Assembly: GCF_020010905.1 (NCBI RefSeq)
Contig: NZ_JAGJBY010000001.1
Location: 2,996,001-3,060,000, forward strand
Length of the DNA stretch: 64,000 bases
From: Streptomyces acidiscabies
GTDB taxonomy: Bacteria > Actinomycetota > Actinomycetes > Streptomycetales > Streptomycetaceae
Direction: 5' to 3'
In this document: positions 34,123 through 46,966 of the stretch, piece after piece
Layout: each line of letters begins with the position of its first letter
Position numbering within the stretch: the first letter of the stretch is position 1
The notes under the pieces: generated by a model
What the model saw: only the letters and a program-made list of their open reading frames with translations
Told to the model about the DNA's origin: nothing
The model's database searches: none
Position numbers and translations under genes: made by a program

Positions 34123-34809
34123 CTATAGCGGGGGCAGCGTCGGCAGGAGGCCGCCGTCGGCGACCGGCGCCGGCGCCCCGGGACGCCCCGCGAGCCAGCC
34201 CAGCAACTCGGCGCCGGAGCCCGTGACGGTCACCTCGGGGGAGTCCCCGGCCCGGCCCGTGCGCCACGCGCGCGTGCCGTCCGTCAGGAGGGTCGGCGGT
34301 ACGGCGGCGAGGGCGGCGTACCGGTCGGCGAGGAAGGCGATCTCCCGCTCCGTGAAGTCCTCCGGGAGATCCGTCAGGCCGTACCCGATGCCCAGGTCCA
34401 CGTGGTGCAGCTCGACCTCGACCCAGCGCCGGAACGGGATCCGGGCCGCGCTGTCCGTGACGCCGTTGCGCAGGGTCACCGTCCGCGACCAGTCGGCCGG
34501 GGCGTCACCGGCGGCCAGGAAGCGCGCGTTGCTCGCGCGCAGGTCGGCGAGGTGGACCTCCAGCGCGCGCGGGGCGTCCCGCTCGATGTCCGCGTCCCGG
34601 GCCTCGGCGGTCGCGTACATCGGGCGACCGCCCAGGACGTCCACCAGAGCGTCGGCGTTGCGGGCCAGGTGGGCGAGGACGTGGCCACGGCTCCAGCCCG
34701 GCAACCGTGACGGTTCGGCGACCGACGCGTTGTCCAGCCCGGCGACCGCGCTCAGCAGCCGCTCCGTCGCGTCCCGTACCGAGTCCAGGTCACGCACGTG
34801 ATCAGTCAT
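34123..34809 (-). CDS. Maleylpyruvate isomerase-family, mycothiol-dependent enzyme
   Basis: 228-residue DinB/MDMPI-fold protein. The metal site is formed by His in GWSRGHVLAHLARNADAL and by Glu/His in VEVELHHVDLG; residues ~175-228 form the C-terminal MDMPI domain. Mycothiol-dependent enzymes of this fold isomerise maleylpyruvate or detoxify electrophiles. It is cotranscribed with the MBL hydrolase 9 nt downstream. Start ATG 34809 lies 7 nt after a -10, so the message looks leaderless. Confidence 0.88.
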   Translation of the reverse strand: MTDHVRDLDSVRDATERLLSAVAGLDNASVAEPSRLPGWSRGHVLAHLARNADALVDVLGGRPMYATAEARDADIERDAPRALEVHLADLRASNARFLAAGDAPADWSRTVTLRNGVTDSAARIPFRRWVEVELHHVDLGIGYGLTDLPEDFTEREIAFLADRYAALAAVPPTLLTDGTRAWRTGRAGDSPEVTVTGSGAELLGWLAGRPGAPAPVADGGLLPTLPPL

Positions 34810-34816
34810 GGGGCCG

Positions 34817-34845
34817 ACCCTAGCCCCGTCACTCCATCGGGTGAA
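34817..34845 (-). promoter_or_regulatory. Promoter of the mycothiol enzyme / MBL operon
   Basis: On the minus strand: TTCACC, 17-nt spacer, TAGGGT, then 7 nt to the ATG at 34809. A vegetative-type promoter giving a leaderless transcript. Confidence 0.55.
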
Positions 34846-34867
34846 GGTGTCTTGTGGGCACCGTGAA

Positions 34868-34883
34868 TCGAATGTATGTGCGA
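34868..34883. promoter_or_regulatory. Degenerate LexA (SOS) box upstream of uvrA
   Basis: TCGAAT-GTAT-GTGCGA matches the actinobacterial LexA box TCGAAC-N4-GTTCGA at 10 of 12 arm positions. It lies 72 nt upstream of the RecA-NDp -10 of uvrA and could serve a second upstream promoter. Confidence 0.5.
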
Positions 34884-34954
34884 TACGGTGACTTGCAGGC
34901 GTCGGGCATGCTGGACGGCAGGGGATTGTTCGCAACCCGTGCATCCGACCGGCG

Positions 34955-34977
34955 TTGTCAGTGGCTCCCCCTAGTCT
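34955..34977 (+). promoter_or_regulatory. RecA-NDp (PafBC-type) promoter of uvrA
   Basis: TTGTCAGTG (34955-34963), 8 nt, TAGTCT (34972-34977): perfect match to TTGTCRGTG-N8-TAnnnT. The uvrA GTG lies 55 nt downstream with AAAGGTG as ribosome site. Confidence 0.9.
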
Positions 34978-35032
34978 GGGAAAGACGGGGGCCCCGCCCC
35001 TGTCACTTCTCTCAAGAAAGGTGCGGACCGGC

Positions 35033-37993
<2,961 letters not shown>

Positions 37994-38007
37994 AAGGTGA
38001 AAAAGTC

Positions 38008-38038
38008 GGCGCCCCACGGGAACTCCCCGTGGGGCGCC
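38008..38038. terminator. Bidirectional terminator after uvrA
   Basis: GGCGCCCCACGGG / CCCGTGGGGCGCC: 13-bp perfect stem, 5-nt loop, 15 nt after the uvrA TAA and between two convergent genes. An A-rich stretch lies before it. Confidence 0.85.
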
Positions 38039-38089
38039 GTCCGTTCCACCATCAGACAGGCGAACCTTGACAACGCCACAGCGTGCGAG

Positions 38090-39001
38090 TCAGAAGTCCT
38101 CCAGTTCGGAGGCGTACGGCGGTTCCGCCCCCGCCCGGGAGCAGGTCAGTGCCGCGGCGCGCGCGGCGAAGCTCAGGAGCCGGTGCCAGGCCTCGTAACT
38201 GAGTCCCCCCATCGCGGCGGCCGAGAGCACCCCCATCTCCGACAGGCCATGCAGAAGCGCCGCGTTCACGGTGTCGCCCGCGCCGATGGTGTCCACCACC
38301 GCCACCTCGTCGCCGGGCACCGGATACACCTTCCCGCCCGGGAGGAACAGGGACAGCCCGGCCGAGCCGTGCGTGACGACGACGGCGGACGGACCGGAGG
38401 CCAGCAGGTCGAGCGGGGTGACGGCCAGCCAGCGCATGTCGTCCTCGGACAGTTTGAGGAGGGTGACATGAGGCAGCCAGCCCCGGAAGCGGGCGCGGTA
38501 GGCGTCCGGGTCGGAGATCAGGCCGGGGCGGATGTTCGGGTCCAGCAGCGTGAACAGGCCCTTGGCGGAGGCGTCGCGCATCAGCCGCTCGTAGGCGCTC
38601 GCCCCCGGCTCCAGGACGAGCGAACAGGTGCCGAAGGCCACCGCCTCCGTCCCCGGGGGCAGTTCGGCCGGCGCCGTGAAGAGGCGGTCGGCGGTGCCGT
38701 CGACGTAGAAGGAGTAGGCGGCGGCCCCGTTCTCGTCCAGGGTCGCGGCGGCCAGCGTGGTCGGCTCCGGGCCGCGCTGCACATGGGAGACGTCGACGCC
38801 CGAGGAGCGCAGCCCCTCCAGCAGGGCGTTCCCGAAGGGGTCGGTGGAGGTGCGGGAGAGGAACGCGGTGGGGGAGCCGAGGCGGCCGAGGGCCACCGCG
38901 GTGTTGTACGGCCCGCCGCCCAGCGCCGGCTGGAGTTCGGCGAGGGCGCCCTCGCCGAGCGGGACCAGGTCGATCAGGGCTTCTCCGGTGACGACGATCA
39001 C
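38090..39001 (-). CDS. PfkB-family sugar kinase (fructokinase-like)
   Basis: 303-residue ribokinase-fold kinase. IVVTGEALIDLVPLG at the start, GGGPYNTAVALGRLG substrate loop, DPNIRPGL, and the catalytic signature VDTIGAGDTVNAALLHGL. The pattern GEALIDL plus DPNxRP is that of bacterial fructokinases. GTG 39001 overlaps the TGA of the LacI gene (GTGA), so the kinase and its likely regulator are coupled. It probably feeds an imported sugar into glycolysis. Confidence 0.9.
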   Translation of the reverse strand: MIVVTGEALIDLVPLGEGALAELQPALGGGPYNTAVALGRLGSPTAFLSRTSTDPFGNALLEGLRSSGVDVSHVQRGPEPTTLAAATLDENGAAAYSFYVDGTADRLFTAPAELPPGTEAVAFGTCSLVLEPGASAYERLMRDASAKGLFTLLDPNIRPGLISDPDAYRARFRGWLPHVTLLKLSEDDMRWLAVTPLDLLASGPSAVVVTHGSAGLSLFLPGGKVYPVPGDEVAVVDTIGAGDTVNAALLHGLSEMGVLSAAAMGGLSYEAWHRLLSFAARAAALTCSRAGAEPPYASELEDF

Positions 39002-40221
39002 GAGTCGGTTCCTCTCTGGCGGTGCGTGGACCGCTCGCTGCCGAGGGGCTGTTCGGGGCAGCCGCACGAGGTGCGGTGGACGAAGACGGAAGGGAGGCGG
39101 ACGGTGCGGGTCGGACGGGCCGGCTCGGCGAGGCGGTCCAGGAGCAGACGGACGGCACGGGCCCCGATCTCCCGGCCGGGCTGGGCGACGGCGGTGAGAC
39201 GGGGAGAGAGGAGGTCGGCCCAGGGAAAGTCGTCGAAACAGCACAGGGCGAGATCGCCGGGCACGGTGAGCCCGCGGGCCCGCAGGGCGGTCAGGGCACC
39301 GAGGGTGATGGCGTCGTTGCCGGTGACGAGGGCGGTGGGCGGGTCGGGGAGGGCGAGGAGGGCGGCGGTCGCCTGCTCGGCGGAGGGGGAGGCAGGGTGT
39401 GCGGGGTGTGCGAGGGCGCCCGGGATCGCGGAGGCAGGCTGTGGAGGAGCGGTGCTGAGAGGCGTGGCGGGAAGGAGGGCGTCCGGGGCGTCGGAGCCGG
39501 TGTGAGGGAGGCGGTCGGCGGAGGCCGGGAGCGCAGGGCCGCTGCGGAGGGTGGGCGCGTGGGCGACGAGGTGGGGATCGAAGGAGAGGCCGGCCGTAGT
39601 GAGGGCCTGGCGGTAGCCGGTAACGCGTTCCGTGGTGGTGCTGAGGCCGGGGTGGCCGGCGATGAGGGCGATGCGGCGGTGGCCGAGGGCCGCGAGGTGG
39701 GTGACGAGGCCGGCGGTCGGCTCGGTGTTGTCCGCGCAGACCTGGTCGAAGAGGGGGCCGGCACCGGGCGGGGCGTCGAGGACACGGTCGAGGAGGACCG
39801 TGGGGACGCGGTGGCGGGTGAGGTAGGAGACGAGGCCGCGCGGGTCGGCGGAAGGGGCGACGACGAGCCCGTCGACCCGGCGCTCGTGCAGGAGCTGGAC
39901 GACGGTGCGCTCGTGGGCGGGGTCGTCGTGGGGGTCGGCTATCAGGAGGCTGTAGCCGTGCTCCAGGGCCGCTGTCTCCACGCCCTGGAGGATCTGGGTG
40001 AAGTACGGGTTGGTGAGCGTCGACACCGCGAGGCCGATGGAGCGGGTGCGGGAGGTGACGAGGGAGCGGGCCAGGGTGTTCGGCGTGTAGCCGAGGGCGT
40101 CGACCGCGTCGAGGACGGCCCGGCGGGTGTGCGGGAGGACCGGGCGGGTGTCGTTGAGGACGTGGGACACGGTGGCGACGGAGACCCCCGCGTGCCGGGC
40201 GACATCGGCCATGGTCGCCAT
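38998..40221 (-). CDS. LacI-family transcriptional regulator with extra insert
   Basis: 407-residue repressor. The helix-turn-helix MADVARHAGVSVATVSHVLN opens the protein; the hinge ALGYTPNTLARSL and the periplasmic-binding-type ligand domain follow. The family is normally 330-350 residues; here residues ~223-280 are an Ala/Pro/Ser-rich insert between GLSFDPHLVAHAP and AEQATAALLALPDPP. The C-terminus ends in a Cys-containing SCGCPEQP tail. ATG 40221 has GGGGAG 6 nt upstream. It controls the coupled sugar kinase and most likely itself through the palindrome at 40288. Confidence 0.9.
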   Translation of the reverse strand: MATMADVARHAGVSVATVSHVLNDTRPVLPHTRRAVLDAVDALGYTPNTLARSLVTSRTRSIGLAVSTLTNPYFTQILQGVETAALEHGYSLLIADPHDDPAHERTVVQLLHERRVDGLVVAPSADPRGLVSYLTRHRVPTVLLDRVLDAPPGAGPLFDQVCADNTEPTAGLVTHLAALGHRRIALIAGHPGLSTTTERVTGYRQALTTAGLSFDPHLVAHAPTLRSGPALPASADRLPHTGSDAPDALLPATPLSTAPPQPASAIPGALAHPAHPASPSAEQATAALLALPDPPTALVTGNDAITLGALTALRARGLTVPGDLALCCFDDFPWADLLSPRLTAVAQPGREIGARAVRLLLDRLAEPARPTRTVRLPSVFVHRTSCGCPEQPLGSERSTHRQRGTDS

Positions 40222-40287
40222 GGTGGGCTCCCCTCGGCGGGCGGTACGGGTGTCGGTACGGCCGGGAAGGTATCGCAATTTCCGGGG

Positions 40288-40317
40288 GACGTAAACGCTT
40301 GCGTAAGCGTTTACGTC
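40288..40317. promoter_or_regulatory. LacI-type operator palindrome
   Basis: GACGTAAACGCTT-GCGT-AAGCGTTTACGTC: perfect 13-bp arms around a 4-bp centre, 67 nt upstream of the LacI start. Each arm contains a LacI-family core (AAACGCTT, AAGCGTTT), so it may be two overlapping operators. Confidence 0.8.
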
Positions 40318-40433
40318 TGGAGGGAACGCGTCAGGCCGGACGGGGTGGGGCGGGCCGAGTCAGGTGACGGCGAGCGGGGAGCGGCCCCGGAGTTCGGGGC
40401 TCCGGGGTGACGGGCCGCTCTGGGCGAGACCGG

Positions 40434-41387
40434 TTACTCCCAGTCCCAGCCGATGCCCACTATGCCGGTGCGCAGGCGGGGTTCGACCAGGTGGACCGAG
40501 TGGTGGCTGCCGCTGAGGGGGAGGGAGTGGCGGCCGGTGCGCGGGGCGGCGTAGGAGTGCTGGGTGAAGCGGTGGCAGCGGGCGGGGAGGGCCTGTTCGT
40601 CGAACTGGACCTGGAGGACGTACTGGCCGCCCGCGAGGTTGACGTCGTGGACGTACTCGCGGGAGGCGCCGGCGGTGCCGTCCTCCACCTCGTAGCGGAA
40701 GAGGAAGGTGTCGCCGGGGCGCAGCCGGGTGTCGAAGAGCAGCTCGGCGACGAGGATGCCGGTCTCCTGGTGGTGGCGGACGCGGCCGGTGCGGCAGTTC
40801 TCCAGGGCGCGCACCTCCATCCGGTCCGGGGTGCAGCCGGGGTCGCCGTGGTGGACGGCGACGAAGCGGTCGACTCCGTCGCGGTGGGCGCGGACGATGT
40901 GGTGGGCCTCGCGGCTGAGGAGTTCACGGCCGGCGCCGATGCGGACGCGTTCGTGGTGGCCGATGGTCTGGAGGCCGGGGTCGAGCGGGCAGCCCAGGTC
41001 GGTGAGGAGACGCTCCATGACGTCGGTGGCCTGGAGGAGGGCGCGGTAGGAGCGGGCGGCGGGGCGGCCGGGGGCGGCGTCGCCCTCGGCCTCCGCGAGG
41101 AGGCGGATCAGGGACTCCTCCGGCAGATGGAGGATCTCCTCCAGGGCGCGGACGGCGCGCAGGGACTCCGGGCGCTGGGGGCGGCGGGCACCCTGCTGCC
41201 AGTAACTCAGGCTGGTGACACCGACTCTGACGCCGTAGCGGGAGAGATGGTGCTGGACGCGTTGCAGGGGCAGGCCGCGTGCGGCTATCGCGGCCCGCAG
41301 GGCGACGTGGAAGGGGCCGCCTCGCAGGGCCGTGTCCAGTTCCGCTGTGACGTCGGAGGGGCCCGCGTGCTGTGCGGCGTGCGGCAT
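40434..41387 (-). CDS. Helix-turn-helix regulator-like protein, function unknown
   Basis: 317-residue protein. Residues ~25-100 look like a divergent XRE-type DNA-binding domain (LRAAIAARGLPLQRVQHHLSR, then GVTSLSYWQQGARRPQRPES). Residues ~130-317 are a beta-rich region with REAHHIVRAHRDGVDRFVAVHH and AGGQYVLQVQFDEQALP that I cannot assign. I have the impression of a conserved streptomycete family. Start ATG 41387; transcribed away from uvrC across a 295-nt gap in which nothing except the uvrC promoter is seen. Confidence 0.65.
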   Translation of the reverse strand: MPHAAQHAGPSDVTAELDTALRGGPFHVALRAAIAARGLPLQRVQHHLSRYGVRVGVTSLSYWQQGARRPQRPESLRAVRALEEILHLPEESLIRLLAEAEGDAAPGRPAARSYRALLQATDVMERLLTDLGCPLDPGLQTIGHHERVRIGAGRELLSREAHHIVRAHRDGVDRFVAVHHGDPGCTPDRMEVRALENCRTGRVRHHQETGILVAELLFDTRLRPGDTFLFRYEVEDGTAGASREYVHDVNLAGGQYVLQVQFDEQALPARCHRFTQHSYAAPRTGRHSLPLSGSHHSVHLVEPRLRTGIVGIGWDWE

Positions 41388-41652
41388 GGAGGGGCCTTTC
41401 TGTGAACAACGGCTGGTCAGACCGTTCGTGGATCGGGGCCTCCCCGATGACGCAGGAGGGTTTTCTGCCTCTTCCTACGGCTCACCCGTACGACGCTGTT
41501 CACGGCCCCGAGTTCCCCGCATTGAAGCGTGTCGCTCAGGCGGCGACAACAGTTGTGACGGGGGTGGACGAGAGGGGTGACCGGAATGGACCGGAACGGG
41601 CCCACCCACCCCGCGGGACCTCGTCCGTGGCCGACTTCTCCGCGACGTCTGA

Positions 41653-41675
41653 GTGTCAGTCGGCGACAGTAGGGT
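41653..41675 (+). promoter_or_regulatory. Imperfect RecA-NDp (PafBC-type) promoter of uvrC
   Basis: GTGTCAGTC, 8 nt (GGCGACAG), TAGGGT. Two of nine upstream positions differ from TTGTCRGTG, both at the edges; spacing and -10 are exact. The ATG lies 7 nt after the -10, so the operon's first message is leaderless. Confidence 0.7.
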
Positions 41676-41682
41676 GGGGGGT

Positions 41683-43722
41683 ATGGCCGATCCCTCCAGC
41701 TACCGCCCCAAGCCGGGTGAGATCCCGGAGTCTCCGGGGGTGTACAGGTTCCGTGACGAGCACCGGCGGGTCATCTACGTCGGGAAGGCCAAGAGCCTGC
41801 GGCAGCGGCTGGGGAGCTATTTCCAGGACCTGGCCGGGCTGCATCCGCGGACGCGGACGATGGTGACGACCGCGGCGTCCGTGGAGTGGACCGTGGTGTC
41901 CACGGAGGTCGAGGCGCTCCAGCTGGAGTACTCCTGGATCAAGGAGTACGACCCGCGCTTCAACGTGAAGTACCGGGACGACAAGAGCTACCCGTACCTC
42001 GCGGTGACGATGAACGAGGAGTACCCGCGGGTCCAGGTGATGCGGGGCCAGAAGAAGAAGGGTGTGCGGTACTTCGGGCCGTACGGGCACGCGTGGGCGA
42101 TCCGGGACACGGTGGACCTGCTGCTGAGGGTGTTCCCGGTGCGGACGTGCTCGGCGGGCGTGTTCAGGAACGCGGCGCGGACGGGCCGGCCGTGTCTGCT
42201 GGGGTACATCGGGAAGTGCTCGGCGCCGTGCGTGGAGAAGGTCTCCGCCGAGGAGCACCGCGAACTGGCCGAGGAGTTCTGCGACTTCATGACGGGCCGG
42301 ACGGGGACGTACCTGCGCCGGCTGGAGAAGCAGATGGCGTCGGCGGCCGACGAGATGGAGTACGAGCGGGCGGCCCGCCTGCGGGACGACATCGAGGCCC
42401 TCAAGAAGGCGATGGAGAAGAGCGCGGTCGTGCTCGCGGACGCGACCGACGCCGACCTGATCGCCGTCGCGGAGGACGAGCTGGAGGCGGCCGTCCAGAT
42501 CTTCCACGTCAGGGGCGGCCGGGTGCGCGGCCAGCGCGGCTGGATCACCGACCGGGTGGAGGCGGTGACGACCGCAGGGCTCGTGGAGCACGCCCTCCAG
42601 CAGCTCTACGGCGAGGAGACCGGGGACGCGGTCCCCAAGGAGGTCCTGGTCCCCGCGCTGCCGGAGCCCGTGGAGCCGGTCCAGGAGTGGCTGACCGGGC
42701 GGCGCGGCGCCGCCGTCTCGCTGCGCATCCCGCAGCGCGGCGACAAGCGGGCCCTGATGGAGACCGTCGCGCGCAACGCCCAGCAGGCCCTCGTCCTGCA
42801 CAAGACGAAGCGCGCCTCCGACCTCACGACCCGCTCCCGCGCACTGGAGGAGATCGCCGAGGCCCTCGGCCTGGACAGCGCGCCCCTGCGCGTCGAGTGC
42901 TTCGACATCTCCCACCTCCAGGGCGACGACGTCGTGGCGTCCATGGTCGTCTTCGAGGACGGCCTGGCCCGCAAGAGCGAGTACCGCCGCTTCCAGATCA
43001 AGAGCTTCGAGGGCCAGGACGACGTCCGGTCCATGCACGAGGTGATCACCCGCCGGTTCCGCCGCTACCTCGCGGAGAAGGAGAAGACCGGCGAGTGGAC
43101 GGACGGGGACACGACAACCGATGCCGGTGACACCCCTGGTGACACCCCTCCGGGCAACGCCTTCACGGAAGAGGACGGCCGCCCCAAGAAGTTCGCCTAC
43201 CCCCCGCAGCTCCTGGTGGTCGACGGCGGTCAGCCCCAGGTCGCGGCAGCCAAGCGCGCACTGGACGAACTCGGCATCGACGACATCGCTGTCTGCGGGC
43301 TCGCCAAGCGCCTGGAGGAGGTCTGGCTGCCGGACGACGACGACCCGGTGGTCATGCCACGTACCAGCGAGGGCCTGTACCTTCTGCAACGCGTGCGCGA
43401 CGAGGCGCACCGGTTCGCGATCACGTATCAGCGCACCAAACGGGCCAAGAGGTTCCGGGCGGGCCCGCTGGACGACGTACCGGGACTCGGCGACACCCGC
43501 AAGCAGGCGCTGATCAAGCACTTCGGCTCGGTGAAGAAGCTGCGTTCCGCGACGATCGACCAGATCTGCGAGGTTCCGGGCATAGGCCGCAAGACGGCCG
43601 AGACCATCGCCGTGACCCTCGCGCAGGCGGCCCCGGCGGCACCCGCCGTCAACACGGCCACGGGAGAGATCATGGAAGACGAAGTGCGCGAAGGACGCGA
43701 GGAACGGGGACAGGAGCCATGA
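41683..43722 (+). CDS. uvrC: Excinuclease ABC subunit C
   Basis: 679-residue dual nuclease of nucleotide excision repair. N-terminal GIY-YIG domain ([23 protein letters not shown] cut as [20 protein letters not shown]), four Cys near [16 protein letters not shown] and CSAPC, a UVR domain ([15 protein letters not shown]) for UvrB, a C-terminal RNase H-like nuclease ([31 protein letters not shown]) and a double helix-hairpin-helix ([33 protein letters not shown]). ATG 41683 fits the promoter. First gene of uvrC-rapZ-yvcK-whiA; its TGA overlaps the rapZ ATG. Confidence 0.98.
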   Translation: MADPSSYRPKPGEIPESPGVYRFRDEHRRVIYVGKAKSLRQRLGSYFQDLAGLHPRTRTMVTTAASVEWTVVSTEVEALQLEYSWIKEYDPRFNVKYRDDKSYPYLAVTMNEEYPRVQVMRGQKKKGVRYFGPYGHAWAIRDTVDLLLRVFPVRTCSAGVFRNAARTGRPCLLGYIGKCSAPCVEKVSAEEHRELAEEFCDFMTGRTGTYLRRLEKQMASAADEMEYERAARLRDDIEALKKAMEKSAVVLADATDADLIAVAEDELEAAVQIFHVRGGRVRGQRGWITDRVEAVTTAGLVEHALQQLYGEETGDAVPKEVLVPALPEPVEPVQEWLTGRRGAAVSLRIPQRGDKRALMETVARNAQQALVLHKTKRASDLTTRSRALEEIAEALGLDSAPLRVECFDISHLQGDDVVASMVVFEDGLARKSEYRRFQIKSFEGQDDVRSMHEVITRRFRRYLAEKEKTGEWTDGDTTTDAGDTPGDTPPGNAFTEEDGRPKKFAYPPQLLVVDGGQPQVAAAKRALDELGIDDIAVCGLAKRLEEVWLPDDDDPVVMPRTSEGLYLLQRVRDEAHRFAITYQRTKRAKRFRAGPLDDVPGLGDTRKQALIKHFGSVKKLRSATIDQICEVPGIGRKTAETIAVTLAQAAPAAPAVNTATGEIMEDEVREGREERGQEP

Positions 43723-44684
43723 ACGAGCACGAGAAGCGTCAGGAAGAAGCACAGGTGAGTACCGACACCCCGCCGCCCGACACCCCCCAGCCCGACACCC
43801 CGCAGCCCGGGATCCCCGAGGCGGCGATCCCCGAGCTGGTGATCATCTCCGGCATGTCGGGAGCCGGCCGTTCGACGGCCGCGAAGTGCCTGGAGGACCT
43901 CGGCTGGTTCGTCGTCGACAACCTGCCGCCCGCCCTGATCCCCACCATGGTGGAGCTGGGCGCCCGCTCGCAGGGGAACGTGGCGAGGATCGCCGTCGTC
44001 GTGGACGTCCGCGGCCGGCGTTTCTTCGACAACCTCCGCGAGTCCCTCGCCGACCTGGAGTCCAAGCACGTCACCCGGCGGATCGTGTTCCTGGAGTCCT
44101 CGGACGACGCGCTGGTGCGCCGCTTCGAGTCGGTGCGCCGCCCGCACCCCCTCCAGGGCGACGGCCGCATCGTCGACGGCATCGACGCCGAACGCGAGCT
44201 GCTGCGCGAGCTGCGCGGGGACGCCGACCTGGTGATCGACACCTCCAGCCTCAACGTCCACGAGCTGCGCGCCAAGATGGACGCCCAGTTCGCGGGCGAG
44301 GAGGAACCGGAGCTGCGGGCCACGGTCATGTCGTTCGGCTTCAAGTACGGCCTCCCCGTGGACGCCGACCTGGTCGTCGACATGCGCTTCCTCCCCAACC
44401 CCCACTGGGTCCCGGAGCTGCGCCCCTACACCGGCCTGAACGAGGAGGTCTCGGCGTACGTCCTCGGCCAGCCCGGCGCGAAGGAGTTCCTCGACCGGTA
44501 CGCCGAACTTCTCCAACTGATTGCCGCGGGCTACCGTCGTGAGGGCAAGCGGTACGTGACCATCGCCGTCGGCTGTACGGGCGGCAAGCACCGGTCCGTG
44601 GCGATGTCGGAGAAGCTCGCCGCGCGACTCGCGGCCGAGGGCGTGGAGACGGTGGTCGTGCACCGGGACATGGGACGGGAATGA
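43719..44684 (+). CDS. rapZ: RNase adapter / nucleotide-binding protein RapZ (YvcJ)
   Basis: 321-residue P-loop protein. The N-terminal ~38 residues are a Pro-rich extension with PDTPQP repeats. Walker A is GMSGAGRST (45-53), with Arg in place of the usual Lys, a variant I recall from actinobacterial members. The C-terminal domain has [23 protein letters not shown] and [20 protein letters not shown]. In E. coli RapZ steers RNase E on GlmZ RNA; Bacillus YvcJ affects competence; the actinobacterial role is unsettled. ATGA overlaps on both sides couple it to uvrC and yvcK. Confidence 0.95.
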   Translation: MNEHEKRQEEAQVSTDTPPPDTPQPDTPQPGIPEAAIPELVIISGMSGAGRSTAAKCLEDLGWFVVDNLPPALIPTMVELGARSQGNVARIAVVVDVRGRRFFDNLRESLADLESKHVTRRIVFLESSDDALVRRFESVRRPHPLQGDGRIVDGIDAERELLRELRGDADLVIDTSSLNVHELRAKMDAQFAGEEEPELRATVMSFGFKYGLPVDADLVVDMRFLPNPHWVPELRPYTGLNEEVSAYVLGQPGAKEFLDRYAELLQLIAAGYRREGKRYVTIAVGCTGGKHRSVAMSEKLAARLAAEGVETVVVHRDMGRE

Positions 44685-45757
44685 CAGGACGTACTCCGCG
44701 GCTGGGCCGGCTGCGCAGGGGGGTGCCCGACGGACAGCCGGGCAGGGCGGTACGGCCGGTCGAGGCGCGCGGGGCGAGACCGCGCCGCAGGGGCGCGCAG
44801 CCCAAGGTCGTCGCGCTCGGCGGCGGCATGGGCCTGTCGGCCTCGCTGGCCGCGCTGCGCCGGATCACCGGCGACCTCACGGCCGTTGTCACCGTCGCCG
44901 ACGACGGCGGCTCCAGCGGTCGGCTGCGGGACGAGCTGGGCGTGCTCCCGCCCGGCGACCTGCGCAAGGCGCTCGCCGCGCTGTGCGGGGACGACGACTG
45001 GGGCCAGACCTGGGCCCGGGTCGTCCAGCACCGCTTCCAGTCCCAGGGCGAGATCAACGGCCACGCGGTCGGCAACCTCCTGATCGTCGCCCTGTGGGAG
45101 CAGCTCGGGGACCACGTCCAGGCCCTCGACCTGGTCGGCAAGCTCCTCGGGGCGCACGGCAGGGTGCTGCCCATGTCGGCGGTCCCGCTGGAGCTGGAGG
45201 CCCTGGTCAAGGGGCACGACCCACAGCGGCCGGACGAGGTGGACACCGTACGCGGGCAGGCGACGGTCGCGCTGACGCCCGGCGAGGTGCAGTCCGTGCA
45301 CCTGGTGCCGCACGACCCGCCCGCCGTGCCGGAGGCCGTGGAGGCCGTACGGGACGCCGACTGGGTGGTTCTCGGACCCGGTTCCTGGTTCTCCTCCGTC
45401 ATGCCCCATCTGCTGGTCCCGGAGCTGGTGGAGGCCCTGACGCAGACGAAGGCGCGCCGGGTGCTCGCGCTGAATCTCGCCCCCCAGCCCGGCGAAACCG
45501 ACGGGTTCTCCCCGCAGCGTCATTTGGAGGTTTTGGGGCGACACGCCCCTAAACTCGCCCTGGACGTGGTGCTGGCCGACGAGGCCGCCGTGCCCGACCG
45601 CGAATCCCTGACCGACGCCGCCAAACCGTTCGGCGCCGCGGTCGAGCTGGCGCCGGTGGCTCGGCTCGACGGGACTCCTCGGCACGACCCGGAGCTGCTG
45701 GCCGCCGCGTACGACCGTATTTTTCGGATGCATGGAAGGATCGGCCCATGGCGATGA
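44681..45757 (+). CDS. yvcK: Gluconeogenesis factor YvcK / CofD-like protein
   Basis: 358-residue UDP-sugar-binding protein. After a ~40-residue basic extension the fold starts at [20 protein letters not shown], followed by [28 protein letters not shown], the [14 protein letters not shown] loop and [18 protein letters not shown]. YvcK (CuvA in mycobacteria) binds UDP-GlcNAc and links carbon metabolism to cell-wall synthesis. Its last 10 bases overlap the whiA start. Confidence 0.95.
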   Translation: MTGRTPRLGRLRRGVPDGQPGRAVRPVEARGARPRRRGAQPKVVALGGGMGLSASLAALRRITGDLTAVVTVADDGGSSGRLRDELGVLPPGDLRKALAALCGDDDWGQTWARVVQHRFQSQGEINGHAVGNLLIVALWEQLGDHVQALDLVGKLLGAHGRVLPMSAVPLELEALVKGHDPQRPDEVDTVRGQATVALTPGEVQSVHLVPHDPPAVPEAVEAVRDADWVVLGPGSWFSSVMPHLLVPELVEALTQTKARRVLALNLAPQPGETDGFSPQRHLEVLGRHAPKLALDVVLADEAAVPDRESLTDAAKPFGAAVELAPVARLDGTPRHDPELLAAAYDRIFRMHGRIGPWR

Positions 45758-46737
45758 CGGCAGCGGTGAAGGACGAGATCTCCCGGCTCCCCGTCACCCG
45801 GACCTGCTGCAGGAAAGCGGAGGTCTCGGCCATCCTGCGGTTCGCCGGCGGCCTGCACCTCGTGAGCGGGCGGATCGTGATCGAGGCGGAGCTGGACACG
45901 GCGATGGCGGCCCGCCGGCTCAAACGGGACATCCTGGAGATCTTCGGGCACAGCTCGGAACTGATCGTGATGGCACCCGGCGGGCTGCGCAGGGGTTCGC
46001 GTTACGTCGTGAGAGTGGTCGCCGGCGGCGATCAGCTCGCGCGCCAGACGGGCCTCGTGGACGGCCGGGGACGCCCGATCCGGGGGCTCCCCCCGCAGGT
46101 CGTCTCCGGGGCCACCTGTGACGCCGAGGCGGCCTGGCGCGGGGCCTTCCTCGCGCACGGCTCCCTCACCGAGCCGGGCCGCTCCTCCTCCCTGGAGGTG
46201 ACCTGCCCGGGCCCCGAGGCCGCGCTCGCCCTCGTCGGCGCCGCCCGCAGGCTCTCCATCGGGGCGAAGGCCCGCGAGGTGCGGGGCGTGGACCGGGTCG
46301 TCGTCCGCGACGGCGACGCGATCGGGGCGCTGCTGACCAGGCTCGGCGCGCACGAGTCGGTGCTGGCCTGGGAGGAGCGCCGGATGCGGCGCGAGGTCCG
46401 CGCCACCGCGAACCGCCTCGCCAACTTCGACGACGCGAACCTGCGCCGCTCGGCGCGTGCCGCCGTCGCCGCCGGGGCCCGGGTGCAGCGCGCGCTGGAG
46501 ATCCTCGGCGAGGAGGTCCCCGAGCACCTCGCCGCCGCCGGGCGGCTGCGCATGGACCACAAGCAGGCGTCCCTCGAAGAGCTCGGCGCCCTCGCCGACC
46601 CTCCGCTCACCAAGGACGCCGTGGCCGGCCGTATCCGCCGTCTCCTCGCGATGGCCGACAAGCGCGCGACCGACCTCGGCATCCCCAGCACGGAGGCGAA
46701 CCTCAGCGACGAGCTGGCCGACAACCTCGCGGGCTGA
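45748..46737 (+). CDS. whiA: Sporulation transcription regulator WhiA
   Basis: 329-residue protein with a degenerate LAGLIDADG homing-endonuclease-like N-terminal region ([18 protein letters not shown], then [18 protein letters not shown]) and a C-terminal helix-turn-helix ([29 protein letters not shown]). In Streptomyces WhiA acts with WhiB to start septation genes during sporulation. ATG 45748 lies inside the end of yvcK (10-bp overlap). The uvrC-rapZ-yvcK-whiA order is conserved in actinobacteria. A hairpin follows the stop. Confidence 0.97.
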   Translation: MAMTAAVKDEISRLPVTRTCCRKAEVSAILRFAGGLHLVSGRIVIEAELDTAMAARRLKRDILEIFGHSSELIVMAPGGLRRGSRYVVRVVAGGDQLARQTGLVDGRGRPIRGLPPQVVSGATCDAEAAWRGAFLAHGSLTEPGRSSSLEVTCPGPEAALALVGAARRLSIGAKAREVRGVDRVVVRDGDAIGALLTRLGAHESVLAWEERRMRREVRATANRLANFDDANLRRSARAAVAAGARVQRALEILGEEVPEHLAAAGRLRMDHKQASLEELGALADPPLTKDAVAGRIRRLLAMADKRATDLGIPSTEANLSDELADNLAG

Positions 46738-46750
46738 CCCGCCGGCATCG

Positions 46751-46777
46751 GGCGTCGCCTCCGAGGGCGGCGCCTTT
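46751..46777 (+). terminator. Hairpin after whiA
   Basis: GGCGTCGCC / GGCGGCGCC with one mismatch and a 6-nt loop, followed by TTT, 13 nt after the whiA stop. Confidence 0.65.
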
Positions 46778-46966
46778 CGGTCACCGCAGGCACACACTTC
46801 TCACCAACCACCCCCGCCCCACAACTCTCTGACCCTCCGTCACCACACCCCCGAAGATTGACCCGTCCGCATGGTTTTCCCATGAGGCACCCTTGACGGA
46901 GCTGTGCCCCTGTCATGAGCCTGAGCACCTGTTCGTCGATGTGGTGGACCAGGGCTAGGGGAGTTC

